Assembly (NCBI GenBank): GCA_009741485.1
Contig: CM019227.1
Span: 15,059,507-15,123,506, forward strand
Length of the DNA stretch: 64,000 nt
Direction: 5' to 3'
Source: Malurus cyaneus samueli
Taxonomy: Eukaryota > Chordata > Aves > Passeriformes > Maluridae
In this document: positions 13,301 through 26,600 of the stretch, in pieces
How positions within the stretch are numbered: position 1 is the first letter of the stretch
Layout of the letters: each line of letters opens with the position of its first letter
Notes under the pieces: generated by a model
Told to the model about the DNA's origin: nothing
What the model saw: the letters and a program-made list of their open reading frames with translations, nothing else
Databases searched by the model: none
Translations under genes and position numbers: made by a program

Positions 13301-14131
13301 GGTTGGTTGGGCAGTTTTAGTATCCAATCGCGGCTGTATGGCAAATCAGCTTACTGAAATATCCAAAAGTCGATAAGATGCCGCAGAGTGTCAGCATTTC
13401 TCCCAGCGAACGCAGGGTGATTGTGGATGTGCCTAGGAAAGGTTTGAACAAGGGAGAGGGAATTTGTATCCTTTCATTTGGAGGATTTTCTCTCTGTACT
13501 TTGGAATGTTGCAGCAACAGGTGCAATGAGTTTTCTTTCCTTCTGTCGCCCAGCCTGGCGTGTTTCGCTGCACATTGAAGATGGGATTTTCACGAGAGAC
13601 AATGGCTGGCGATCTTGCCCTGGAGTTTTTCCGGTAATTCGATGGATGGACGTTGTCCAGAGATCCAACTCGAGAGCATTTTAATGGCAGATCTTTTGCG
13701 TTAGTCTAGTTGCACAAGTCAGACCTAGCAGAACGCCTAGTCGTGAAAGTCATTTATGAAAGAGCAATGCTTTATTCTATGTTATAATAGCAGATTTTTT
13801 GTGTTCTTTTTTAATCAGAGCCTTATGGCTAACTTTCTACCACAGAGTAGTATCTATTTTGATTATTCAAGCAAGCAAAAGATTGGATATCTCTTCGTCA
13901 GTTGTCATGAATATTTTTTTCTCCATTTTGACAAAAATATAGAGAGCCTGATCATTGATGTAAGGGTATATCATTTATATTAGGGACAAGAATTGGATAT
14001 CCAGATCATTCAGTTCTTCCAGGTGCATATTTCAGGCATATTTCAGAAAGAACTAGCTTTCATAATATCTACAAGCTCAGAAATCCACTAATCTTGAATA
14101 TTTCAGAATGGAGGGAAAAGAATGATCAGGC

Positions 14132-14156
14132 AAAAAAAAAAAAAAAAAAAAAAAAA
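14132..14156 (+). repeat. A25 homopolymer in F, with T runs in R1 and R2
   Basis: A run of 25 A flanked by 'gatcaggc' and 'ggcaac'. The equivalent positions are T25 at 30,812-30,836 in R1 and about T21 at 45,715-45,735 in R2, confirming the inverted alignment at single-site level. The length difference is what long-read homopolymer error or slippage would give. Confidence 0.9.
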
Positions 14157-17073
14157 GGCAACACAAAGTGAAGCTCTTACCTGAGAATGAAGGTTTTGTA
14201 TTTGACTTAACAAAAATACCTGAAATGCTGATCCATTTCCACTGCTCATTCTAAAGGGTTAAAGTATTTTGCAACCTAAACACTGTCTGTGCGCAGAGTA
14301 ATTTGTTCATTTACATGTATTTGTATTGTGATACACAGGTCATTGAGGCATATTCTCTGATCTGCAGTGCATAATAAGTGTCTGAAATATCCATTTCCTT
14401 TGGACTTCACAGCGCAGAGCACATTTGAAATACTGGGCAAATCTGAAACGATACAGCTGAACAGAAAAACAAAACCAGCCCCAAATATGAATAAATGATT
14501 TGCTGCTTAATATGTCAGTGTATCTGTCAGCTTGATAACATTTAGGCTCAGCTGCATTCAATTCTAACCCTGCAATATTTGAAGGCTGATATTGTGCCTC
14601 ACTAATTTAATACATGGACCTCTCAGTAATAGAGGAAATCACTTAGCACTCTGTGCAGTTTGTAATGCCTGGATAAATGTGACTGCCCTGCAAACACAAT
14701 AGCGATAATAAAATTGTGGTCAGTAGAGGGGGTGTAATGCATTTTCCAGCTCCAGCAAAGTCCAGGGGAGATTATTTGAGATTTGCTGTTGGTGAGGATC
14801 AATAGAGCTTCGTTAATAATTTGTTGTAAAGGGCACCCTTCAGGGATGTGACATTTTGCTTTAAAACTTTGATAATTTTGAAAGCATGCCCGGTGATAAC
14901 AATGTCAAGTCCCGTGTATCGTGGGCCATGGATTTTTGCATTCAGCTGGCAGGACGTTTCCTTCCCAGCAATTACTTTGAAATCATTCAATATACGAGGC
15001 AGTCCAGTATTGATAACAGGATTCCACATGTTCCTGTGCAACTCTGAGAAAAATCCCAAACACATTCCCAAATCCTCCATTTTCCTCTGTTGTTTTCTCC
15101 TCTAAGCAAGATTTAAATGTCAGTCTGTGATGCCTTAGTGATTTCTAATTTTCATGAATGATCTGGAATCACACTCTTATTTCCATGATTATAGAATTAG
15201 AAAGTTTCACAAGCAATTAATCCCTTTCCCTTCCTTTGCTGGTAGCACTTTGCATAATAACTGTTCGATATCTGTATTTATTTTATATTTTCCTAAAAGA
15301 AACTTCACTTCATGTGACTAAGCAAGCCTTCCTTTCCTGCTAGCAACTTTTGATGGGCGCTTGCTGTTGTTGAGGAAACAAAATTCTGTCAGCAATCGCA
15401 GTCAGAGCACAGGGACAAGGTACAGCAGAAGGATTATTTGCATGAGCATGCAAAAGTAATTTATGACTTTTGCAGCTCAGATTGACGTTCCTCCGTGGCT
15501 GCAGAGCTGCAGCAAATTAAAGGATCCGTGAATACTGAGGGGTGTGTTTTTGTAATGAGGGGAAAGAACAGAAGCATAAGAAAGATAATTAAGGTAACAA
15601 CTTGTGAAAAATTAAAGTGTTTCTGTCTTTCATTTTGAATCTCTGAGCATAACTTTGTAGTTGTTAATTTAATTGCTGATGTTCTCTGTAATCCCTGAAG
15701 AATATAAGGATTAATCATCTGGTTCATTCCAACAAGAGATAAGCCTAAGTGAATTGAAATTTACCAATTACCCTCTCTCCCTCCTAATATGACATGATAA
15801 CATTCCTCCATTAACAACACATAATTATCTAAAGGCCTCATTGCACTTTACTCCATTTTTCAGTTTTAGGTTGTCCTTTGCAGGTATTTCAGAACTGAAT
15901 AAAAGGCTGGCTCTATTTGCTCTGTATTATCAGTCACTTAAAATTCAGCCAGAATTACAAGAACTGAGATTTTAAACTTTTGCTCCCTTTTTTACCTGTA
16001 ATGATCTCTATATGCATGTCCTGAAATCAGTTCTGGTTAGTGAAACATTTTCTTCAGCCCCTCTTTAAGGACAGCCAAGTGTTTCTTTTCCAGCCTTTGC
16101 CAATCTGAATAAATTTTAATTATTTGTGTGGCAGAATACTGATTTACAGAAATAGTGATTTCATTGAGCCCTAGAATGCAGAGCGTTTGATCTAAATATT
16201 AATTCATAATGTGTTGTTTAATGTTTTAATGATATTTATTTTTTTAATATAAAGATAATGAAATTACTTACATTTGTAGACTTTGATTTGAGCTACACTC
16301 ATGTGAAAATGCAGCACTTCTGTGTAACTGGTATTTATTGAAGTGCTTTCTAAAATCTTTCACTGGGCAAATTGTACAGAGTTGTCTTGTGTCTGGTGAT
16401 AATCAAGCAGCTGTTATTGGGAAAGTATCATTAATTTATTGGTAAAATGGGACAAAACAAAATAAAAATGCATAGGAAGAAAATAAAACAAAATACATCG
16501 TTTTCCTTGTGAAAGCAAGGAGGTGAGGGATTACTGATTTGGTAGAGTTACAGTTCAGGATTTGTAGGTTATAAACACTAGACGTGGAAATGCCATTGTT
16601 TTCCTTTAAAAACTTTTTCAAACTTTTTTCCCTATCTAGTGCTTAAAGCATTCTGTATTTTTACGCTTAATGTTTAAATACTGTTTTTTTTTTTTTTTTC
16701 CATTCCAATTTTTATGAGCTGATCATGATAACCGTGATTCTCTGATGTATTTGTCAGGGGGTCTGTCCTGGGGAGTTTTGGGATATTTCATGTGGGGATG
16801 TGATGAGTGCTTTGTAAGCCTGGACCTCTCCAGTGCTCAGCACATCCCTAACACCAGCCTAAAGTGACAAAACTTCTCCTGTACATCCAACAAAACTTCA
16901 TCAGGGAAGGAATTAGTCAGGACCCTCTTTCACTGCATTAAAGTGCAGGACTTTATGAAAACTGCCAAAATGAACTGTTTTGATATATGCAGGGCTACAG
17001 AAGGAGGAGAAATCTTCTGGAAAATAGATTCAAGTATGATTGAATATAAGATATTGACTTAGGGAGGTGGTTT

Positions 17074-17122
17074 TGTGTGTGTGCACATATGTATAGTGTT
17101 AATATGCATATATAATATATGC
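17074..17122 (+). repeat. GT/TA microsatellite in F, copies in R1 and R2
   Basis: A short alternating purine-pyrimidine stretch (GT then AT). The inverted equivalents are 27,759-27,811 and 42,768-42,820, which are nearly identical to each other. F differs from both by several substitutions, so R1 and R2 share a more recent common ancestor than either shares with F. Confidence 0.8.
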
Positions 17123-20100
17123 TACAAACTTCAAATAATCCACGAATTTATCTTTAAGAAACAACAAACAAAAAACCCAGGCCTCTCTATTTTTTGCAAA
17201 AAGGAGTCTGACACCATTGGAAACTGAAACGTTCTATCTTTTCATGGGTCAGACAAATTATTTCACGACAATTGAACACAATTGTTATTTGCTATTTCCA
17301 CAAGTTCATGTCACATGATGATCATGACAGGCAGGCAGAGGATGCCCACAGACAGGAATGGTTCTCCTCCACTGCTGCATTTTAAAAACGTGTCAGGGCT
17401 GAATTGTTTGAATATTGCTCAAGAGGAAAAATATTACCGGTGGAAATAATCAGCAAGTGAAATGCCTTGCACCCCAGGCTCACCTGTCTGTGCAGAGTCC
17501 TGCCCGGCGGTCCATCCTTGCAGCAGGCAGGCAGGAGTCTCAGTATCAATGTTAATGTGAGAAATGCTTTGGACAACTGCTGCTGGTGCCCTGTGCAGGC
17601 ACTGTGCTGTGTGAGGAGCGTTCCAGGGAATCCCTGGATGGGGTGGCACTGAAAATTGCACAGCAGCACCTCCTTCCCTCTGCTGTCCCTCTGGGCTGGC
17701 TGCAGCAAAACAGAAAGCAAACTTTTATCTATTTCTTTCACCTCCTTTCTGCATTAGTCACTATTTTGGGGCTCCACCACCTGCTTTAGCCCTTGTTCAG
17801 AAGCACGACCTGAGCAACCACGTCCGAAAATGATCACAGGACCTGTGCCAGTAAAACTCTTCTGGGTGTTTCAAAACCTTTTTCAGAATTTTTGCCTCAG
17901 TTTAACCAAATCTGCCTTTTGGAATTAGCAAAGGATTTTTTTTTCCCAAAGTCAATTCATTTGTTTCACCAAAGAATGGCAAACAGGGATGTTTCACTCA
18001 TTTTGGCAGCTGTGATACACAGGATGTGACTCTTGAGGCAGTGATAACTGTATTAAAAACTAGCTAATACTACAGAAATAACCAGGATGAGAGAATCTTA
18101 TTTAAAATAAATTAGGATGGACAATGAATATGAACAAGGATCTTCCATCGCTGTTCTGACAACACGAAAGCAAATTAGTTGTGACACGAGAAACACTCCC
18201 AATGGAGAATAACTTCTGATTTTTTTGTGTGTGTGTTTGTTTATTTGCTCCATAGCTGGTGTTAGTTTCATAATTTTCAAAGAGAAGCCATGGGAAGAGC
18301 ACTAAATCACAGAGTTAATTGCAGTTTCTCCCTCTGTCAGCTTTTGGGGAGCCGGGTGCTCGTGTGTGGGTGATGCTGAATGGACTCATTAGCAGGACAG
18401 CCGAGGGGAGCATCTCAGGGGGCTGCTGCTGGCCTGCAGCTCCCACCAGGACCTACAGGATAAGCTCTGGAACATTTCTAGGTATTTTACACTTTATTTG
18501 ACACTTTATTTTACTCTCTACAACAGGAGCTGGCCTTTCCTTTTCACTGTCATGCTGTGTTGCTGTAATGCATGAAGGCATACTGCTTTGCTCTGGGAGG
18601 GCTGCTGAAAATTTTCATCATAGGAGCAGCCTCTGAGGTGTGCTTTAATTTATTCGAGACACTCTACAGAGAATTATTAGTTAGTTTAGTGAGAGAAAAA
18701 AACCCAACCAAAACCAGTTATTGCATGCCCTGTAATGTCCTGTGGAAAAGAGTGAAAAATCCTGTGCTGTTCAACTGTTGGGCTGCTAGAAAGATATGAG
18801 GAGAGAGGAACAAGGCAAGACACTGAATCTGCCAATTCCTTGAGATAAATGTCTCTCACGTTGTTCGTCTTAATTTTATCAGCAAACACCCTCAGATTTA
18901 AATTTCTGCAGAAAAAATTTCTGCAGCTGCCAAAAGTCATGTTGGGTCCTAGATTGGGTGGGTTTGTTTGTGGGTAAAATAAGCACAAGGCTGTAAATAT
19001 TCAGTGTGAATGACAGGTGTCAAACCCTGAATAATGCAGGGGGTTCCTCAAACACTGCCCTGCCCAGCTGCTGAGCAGGGAATGTCCAAAAGATGCAAGA
19101 GTGTGTCCTTATCTCCCTCCAGATGGAAATCCTCACGTTCCTTCCCTGCAAAGCTGTTTGTGATGGGGTCTGGCTGGATGAAATACACTTTTATGGTGAA
19201 TCTGGTGCTAGGACATTCATTGCTGATTTAGAATATACCAGAAAAAAAAAAAGGAATTGGGTTTGGTTCAGATTGGTGTTTGATCTGAGTGGGGAAAGGC
19301 TTTGTGGAATTTGTGTTGGCATCTCCCCAGGGAGAGGAAATATCTGAGCAGCTAATCCAGGTTAATGCAGGGAATTATCAGTGTCTTTCACTGCTTTCCT
19401 TCTCTGGCTTTGCCTGTGTTATTGTCGTATTTAGTTCTTTATCAGTACAATCCTCTCACTCTGGAGCTCTCCAGGTAAGTACTGAAACCTGTATTTGCTG
19501 CACCTTGATTGCAATTAAGGATGCAGTTGGTTTTTGAGTGTGTCAGTGACTCTGATTTCCTCTGTGCAGACCCCTACAGCCTGAAATACTTCCTTCAGTA
19601 GACTCGTAAAGCCAGAATAATTTGAGATAAATGCAATGTTAAGCTACTGACATGAAGAATTTAGGTAAATCCTCAGTTTGCTTTTTTTTGATGTCTGTGA
19701 GCTGTGACCCCCCATGTGCTCCTAAATTTACAGGACTGGATATTGATTCAGTGATAAATTAGAATTACAGTTTTTGGTTTTTTCCCCTTTTTCTTGTCCC
19801 TGGAACGACATGCTAAGTATGATGCCTTGCTGCTGGTGATTACACTTCATATCCAAATTAAAATAAACCCTGAATATAGCTATGAAAACTGATTCATTCC
19901 ACAGGTGAAGTGGTGAAACTCACTTGTATGCTTGGCCTGTCAAAGCATGTGGTAAAAAGCAGATTGAAAATATGACATTCCTCTAACATCTTTCTTAAGA
20001 TGATTCCATATGCCACTTAGAGAAAAAAAAAACAAAAAAAAACCCAAGCAAACAGGATTTTTTTTTAAATTAAATGAATAATTCAATGTTTATTATTAAA

Positions 20101-21349
20101 TAAAGCACTGTTAGTGTGGTAGTTACGATGCAAGCTTTTAAAAGTCTAAATTATAAAGGTTGTTCTTACTTTCTTAAGCACCACTGGGTAATTACCCATT
20201 ATTATCTATCTCAGTATTAAATGTGCAGGAGAAAGCAGGGTCAGTATTTTCAAATAGTTGTTTCTAACACCCATGAGCCTCGCAGTTCTAGGTTACTCAG
20301 AGTGTGGCTGTGAATGAATATAATGGTATTTAATTTGAAGTATTATTCATTATTTTTAACTTAGGGATAACAGAGTGTCTGTAACCTCTGGTTTGGTCTC
20401 AAACAATTTACTGATGATCTGCAGGCTAATGAAGTTTAATTAGCAAGTAAAAAACTGTGTTTTCATCAGTTTGCAGGAAATACTTGTTAACAGATGACAA
20501 GTGTATCCTGTATTCAGTTAAGCTGTGGTTTTCCCTTTGAAATCTTCAGAATTCAATCTTGCATCAGAAGGAGAGATGACCCAACTCAGATTTTCCTCAC
20601 AGCCACGCTGTTTGCAGGATGTTTAGGAAAGCTAAGAGATCACTGCTTGTGGTGTCCCCAAGGCTGAATTGACCAGAAAGGACCCAGGCTCCCTCCTCAA
20701 CCACAAATGGTCACCTTTTGGATATCAACACAAATTGAACAAAATGGCTCTGCAATTTCATCACAGACCATTTGGGACAACAGGGAATGACCAGCCCAGT
20801 TCTGCCCCACCCACAGCAGGATTGCTGCACTTCAGTCCCCACTTTGGCCCAAAATGAAGTTAAATGTCAGCAATGACTGCTGTTCAATTAAAAGCACCTG
20901 CCTGTGGACCACTCCAGGTAATCCCATTAACACAAAATCCTTGTTGGTTTGACTGTGCAGCAAGCAAGCTTTGAGTCAGGATAATTCCTTTGTTAAATGC
21001 ACACTGCTGGCTAGATTTATTACATCAGATAAAAGATTACTCAATTTCCCTCTAGTAATTAATACGCACATTCTCTGGAGCAGTTTATATCTTGCATAAG
21101 CAGCAGTGCCTGTAGTCCAAAAACCTAACAAGTTGATGGCTATTTCAGCTGACCCAGCAATGCAGATAAATGCATAAAAATGGAAAAAAAAAGTATGAAA
21201 ATAAAGGAGCATTCTGTGAATAGAAATATAAGCACATATATCAATGTTACACTTGCAGAATTTATCTTTCTTCCCTTTTAACATGGAAACTCATATTTGG
21301 GTAGAATTGAGGTCTGCAGTTCTGGGTTTGAATCTACTGTCTGTAAGGG

Positions 21350-21553
21350 TTTTTGTTTTGTTTCTGAGGCTTTGTTTATTTGTTTTTTTGGGGTTGTTGT
21401 TTGGGGGGGCTGGGATTTTTATGGTTCTTTATTGTTGGGGTTTTTTTTCGGTTGGTTTTGTTGTTTTTTGTTGTTTTTTGTGGGGTTTTTGGTTTGTTAT
21501 TGTGGTTTTTTTTTTGTTTGTTTGTGTTGGTTTCTTTTGGTTTTTTGTTTTTT
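21350..21553 (+). repeat. GTTT-rich low-complexity tract in F
   Basis: A T-rich, G-interrupted tract. Its inverted equivalent is the A-rich tract at about 38,287-38,500 in R2; R1 lacks this part because it is truncated. Long frames across it encode only Phe/Val/Gly/Leu runs and are composition artefacts. Confidence 0.85.
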
Positions 21554-22860
21554 TACATAATTAAGGTATTAGAACTCTGTCTCTGCTTTTTGCCAGCTTC
21601 TATTGTACTTTTGTGAGAGTTTCAGTCTAAGTCATCAAGATTAAGAACAGCAATTGTGGAGGATGACAATTTCTGGAATTTCACTGCATACTAATGGGCA
21701 ACTAGATTTGTAAAACAGCATTACCTCAAGATGATGTCAAAGAAAAATCATATTTTTTTTTTAATCACATGTAATTCAGTAACCAAACTAATGATATCAA
21801 CTGCTCATGAATGTGTTTCCAGTATCACGAGGGTTAATTAACCAGAGAGGAAATGAAATGTGCACCAGAGTAATTGAATAACTCTGGTGAGTTACTATAA
21901 AGTAGCCAAATACTTTGGAGTAGGAATGCTAGAGAAACATTACTGTTTTTAGATGTCTAGAATTTTTTGCTCTTCATGTGCAAAAATCCAGAGTTAGGCA
22001 GGCTGCATTCATTGGACAATGAATAATCAGAACTGTGGTGCTGAGAACACACAATAGTGCAAGTGATGGATGGTGTCAGTTGTGTTGGATAACACTCTAA
22101 ATAAAGATGGTCCAGGCTCTGTCCCCAGAGTTTAGAGAGGAATTAAGAGCATTCATGTGGTAAATTCAGGAGTAAAAATTGAGGCTAGGAGCCTTTAGTT
22201 TGCCCTTTTAAAAGAAAGAGCAGTGGCTTGTTCTTCTTTGGAGTGTAGGCCCTAGGATTCAGACAGTTCATTAGGGTGGAGATCGCTCTGTGGTTTTCAG
22301 ATGTCTCCTCTTTAACAGATCGTGCAGAGCAGCCCACAGGCTTTTCTTTTGAGAGGCAGGGGACAAGGTTCATACCTTTAAATATGAAAGTTCACATCCT
22401 TTAAAAGAAACTGCGTACTTTTAACAGCCTAATTCACTGCCTACAGAATAATGTGGATGTCAAAAGCTTGAATAGCTCAATCCATTTGATAACATGGAAA
22501 ACAAGCACATAATGCATTATTTAAGCAGAAGTTGATTGAAACAGTTCAGTGGAGGTATAAAGCATGGCAGGGAAGCACCATTTTATCATTGCCTTATTTC
22601 TCGTCTCCCAAACTTTCCAAGCTTTGGACAGATTTGGGGATGGACTTGGGGACAGACTTTTATGTGATGGACCATGGTACAATTGCTCATATGTTCTGTC
22701 CCCGTGCTTGGCAGGGATGACTGAAGGGTGATGTTGATCAGATTTTATTCACAGACAGAGCAGATGAGGAAACTCAGGGAAACATGGCCCAATTTCTGGC
22801 ACACCTTTCTGTGCAGGGAAAGTTCACATCAGAAAGGGAAACTCTTGGGTAATCTTTTAG

Positions 22861-23193
22861 GATTTTGGGAATGATTTGTACAAACTATGTGAGAGCAGGC
22901 CTCAGTTTGTGTGTTGCTTCTACTAAAGTTTGGAAATAGTGAGATTCATTAAAGTTCAGAGAAAACACAATGTCAATGTCAAGACTGAAATATCTTTCTT
23001 TGAAAACTTGGATTTCTAATGCTTTTTTTTCAGTTGTGATATAGTGTGCGTTTTTTGGTTTTGTTTTGTTGGGTTTTTTCCATGGTTTTGTTTGTTTTTT
23101 CACTCTTTATACTCTGGTTTTACAACCTTGGGCCGTGTCTATGTTAAATTCGCTTTAAAACAAAATTAAAGCTTCAATTTTTCTTTTATAATG
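22861..23193 (-). repeat. Dispersed repeat element, copy in F
   Basis: Reverse complement of 36,666-36,990 and of the ends of 3,386-3,846. It is flanked by imperfect direct repeats of about 45 bp, near 22,818-22,866 and 23,211-23,258, sharing 'ggg.aactcttgggtaatct' and 'gggcaacacttggggtatct' type words. The repeats lie about 390 bp apart. That layout fits either a monomer and a bit of a satellite with a period near 390 bp, or an element bounded by short direct repeats. Confidence 0.7.
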
Positions 23194-23351
23194 GAGGTAC
23201 TGGGGAGAGTTCAAACCAAAAAGGGCAACACTTGGGGTATCTTTTGGGGATCATTACATAATGGCTCTCGATGTTTGGTCTGTAGAAGCGTCATTATGTG
23301 CCCAAGCTAGATGGTGGCAGCTCTGTTGTTAAATTCAAATTACAAACCACC

Positions 23352-23654
23352 TCACATTCAGTATTCTCAGAAATCATTCTGAAAATATGACCCCACATGT
23401 TTAAGAAATCCATTTCACCTAGTGCGTGTGTGATAATGTATTATATATTATTATTATGATATATATACTTAACATTCAGTGCTCCATGTTTTTCTTAGTG
23501 AAACATTAACTGCTCACTGCTTCCAAATTATCTCTTCCCCAATAGTGGCTCTTTTATGTATTTATTAGCACTGACACTGGCACAAGCTGAAATAAAACTG
23601 TAATGCATCCCAGAGCCACGAACCTGATCCTGTAATCCATTCCCAATTCATCAC
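23352..23654 (+). repeat. Alpha' segment inserted between F and R1
   Basis: Direct copy of 9,713-9,975, placed exactly between the end of F and the start of R1. At the left join the sequence changes from block-specific 'tacaaaccacc' to alpha-specific 'cacattcagtatt'; both contexts share 'aaccac', a possible microhomology. At the right join 'aattcatcac' of alpha meets 'catacttttttttt' of R1, sharing one or two bases. Alpha' is about 40 bp longer than alpha, partly from an altered AT microsatellite. A short patch copied from about 13 kb away at an inversion junction resembles a templated insertion. Confidence 0.85.
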
Positions 23655-26600
23655 ATACTTTTTTTTTCCATTTTTATGCATTTATCTGCATTGCTGGTCA
23701 GCTGAAATAGCCATCAACTGTTATGTTTTTGGACTACAGGCACTGCTGCTTTATGCAAGATATAAACTGCTCCAGAAATGCGTATTAATTACTAGAGGGA
23801 AATTGAGTAATCTTTTATCTGATGTAATTAAATCTAGCCAGCAGTGTGCATTTAACAAAGGAATTATCCTGACTCAAAGCTTGCTTGCTGCACAGTCAAA
23901 CCAACAAGGAATTTGTGTTAATGGGAATTACCTGGAGTGGTCCAAAGAGCTTTTTAATTGAACAGCAGTCATTGCTGACACTTTTAACTTCATTTTTGGG
24001 CCAAAGTGGGGACTGAAGTGCAGCATCCTGCTGTGGGTGGGGCAGAGCTGGGCTGGTCCATTCCCTGTTGTCCCAAATGGTCTGGTCATGAAATTGCAGA
24101 GCCATTTTGTTCAATTTGTGTTGATATTCCAAAAGGTGACCATTTGTGGTTGAGGAGGGAGCCTGGGTCCTTTCTGGTCAATTCAGCCTTGGGGACACCA
24201 CAAGCAATGATCTCTTAGCTTTCCTAAACATCCTGCAAACAGCATGGCTGTGAGGAAAATCTGAGTTTGGGTCATCTCTCCTTCTGAAATGCAAGATTGA
24301 ATTTCTGAACGATTTAAAAGGAAAAAAAAAAAACAAACAGCTTAACTGAATACAGGATACACTTGTCATCTCTTAACAAGTATTTCCTGCAAACTGATGA
24401 AAACACAGTTTTTTACTGCTAATTAAACTTCATTAGCCTGCAGATCATTTCAGTAAATTGTTTGAGACCAAACCAGAGGTTACAGACACTCTGTTATCCC
24501 TAAGTTAAAAATAATGAATAATACTTCAAATTAAATACCATATATTCAATTCACAGCCACACTCTGAGTAACCTAGAACTGCGAGGCTCATGGTGTTAGA
24601 AACAACTATTTGAAAATACTGACCCTGCTTTCTCCTGCACATTTAATACTGAGATAGATAATAATGGGTAATTACCCAGTGGTGCTTAAGAAAGTAAGAA
24701 CAAACCTTTATAATTTAGACTTTTAAAAGCTTGCATCGTAATTACCACACTAACAGTGCTTTATTTAATAATAAACATTGAATTATTTTTTAATTTAAAA
24801 AAAAATCTTGTTTGCTTGGGTTTTTTTTTTGTTTTTTTTTTCTCTAAGTGGCATATGGAATCATCTTAGAGAAAGATGTTAGAGGAATGTCATATTTTCA
24901 ATCTACTTTTTACAACATGCTTTTGACAGGCCAAGCAATACAAGTGAGTTTTCACCACTTCACCTGTGGAATGAATCAGTTTTCATAGCATATTCAGGGT
25001 TTATTTTAATTTGGATATGAAGGTGTAAATCACCACAGCAAGGCATCATATTAGCATGTCTTCCAGGGAAAAGAAAAAGGGGAAAAAAAACCAAACTGTA
25101 ATTCAAATTTATCACTGATCAATATCCAGTCCTGTAATTTAGGAGCACATGGGTGGGTCACAGCTCACAGACATCAAAAAAAAAGCAAACCTGAGGATTT
25201 ACCTAAATTCTTCATGTCAGTAGCTTAACATTGCATTTATCTCAAATTATTCTGGCTTTACAGTCCTACTGAAGGAAGTATTTCAGGCCTGTAGGGGTCT
25301 GCACAGAGGAAATCAGAGTCACTGCACACTCAAAAACGAACTGCATCCTTAATTGCAATCAAGTGCAGCAAATACAGGTTTCAGTACTTACCTGGAGAGC
25401 TCCAGAGTGAGAGGATTGTACTGATAAAGAACTAAATACGACAATAAACACAGGCAAAGCCAGAGAAAGGAAAGCAGTGAAAGACACTGATAAATTCCCT
25501 GCATTAACCTGGATTAGCTGCTCAGATATTTCCTGTCCCTGGGGAGATGCCAACACAAATTCCACAAAAAGCCTTTCCCCACTCAGATCAAACACCAATC
25601 TGAACCAAACCCAATTCCTTTTTTTTTTTTTTTTCTGGTATATTCTAAACTTCAGCAATGAATTTCCTAGCACCAGAATTCACCATAAAAGTGTATTTCA
25701 TCCAGCCAGACCCCATCACAAACAGCTTTGCAGGGAGGAACTGTGCAGGATTTCCATCTGGAGGGAGATAAGGACACACTCCTTGCATCTTTTGGACATT
25801 CCCTGCTCAGCAGCTGGGCAGGGCAGTGTTTGAGGAAACCCTGCATTATTCAGGGTTTGACAACCTGTCATTCACACTGAATATTTACAGCCTTGTGCTT
25901 ATTTTTACCCCACAAACAAACCCACCCAATCTAGGACCCAAACATGACTTTTTGGCACTGCCAGAAATTTTTTCTGCAGAAATTTAAATCTGAGGGTGTT
26001 TGCTGATAAAATACAGAACAATCGTGAGAGACATTTATCTCAAGGAATTGCAGATTCAGTGTCTGCCTTGTTTCCTCTCTCCTCATATCTTTTCAAGCAG
26101 CCCAACAGTTGAACAGCACAGGATTTTTCACTCTTTTCCACAGGACATTACAGGGCATGCAATAACTGGTTTTGGTTGGGTTTTTTTTCTCTCACTAACT
26201 AATAAATTTCCCTGTAGAGTGTCTCAGAATAAATTAAAGCACACCTCAGAGGCTGCTCCTATGATGAAAATTTTCAGCAGCCCTCCCAGAGCAAAGCAGT
26301 ATGCCTTCATGCATTACAGCAACACAGCATGACAGTGAAAAGGAAAGGCCAGCTCCTGTTGTAAGAGGTAAAAATAAAGTGTCAAATAAAGTGTAAAATA
26401 CCTAAGAATGTTCCAGAGCTTATCCTGTAGGTCCTGGTGGGAGCTGCAGGCCAGCAGCAGCCCCCTGAGATGCTCCCTCGGCTGTCCTGCTAATGAGTCC
26501 ATTCAGCATCACCCACACCACGAGCACCCGGCTCCCCAAAAGCTGACAGAGGGAGAAACTGCAATTAACTCTGTGATTTAGTGCTCTTCCCATGGCTTCT

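Larger units (their letters stand above)
10388..23351 (-). repeat. Large duplicated block, copy F (inverted)
   Basis: About 13 kb of noncoding DNA. In reverse complement it matches all of R2 (36,518-49,208) and, up to about 21,190, all of R1 (23,654-34,458). Corresponding points: F 10,388 with 34,458 and 49,208; F about 12,350 with 32,520 and 47,315; F about 16,440 with 28,445 and 43,405; F about 19,245 with 25,620 and 40,625; F 21,190 with 23,654 and 38,650; F about 22,380 with 37,480. F differs from both R copies by substitutions as well as indels, for example around 17,075-17,140, 18,150-18,185 and 20,890-20,915. No gene is apparent: the best frames are interrupted in the sister copies. 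The interval 12.4-14.0 kb is unusually divergent. Confidence 0.95.

Noticed and set aside
17382..17741. 119-codon minus-strand frame in F whose start recurs at 27,135 and 42,142
   Set aside because: The shared N-terminal part reflects DNA duplication, not selection: the downstream parts diverge by frameshift in R1 and R2.
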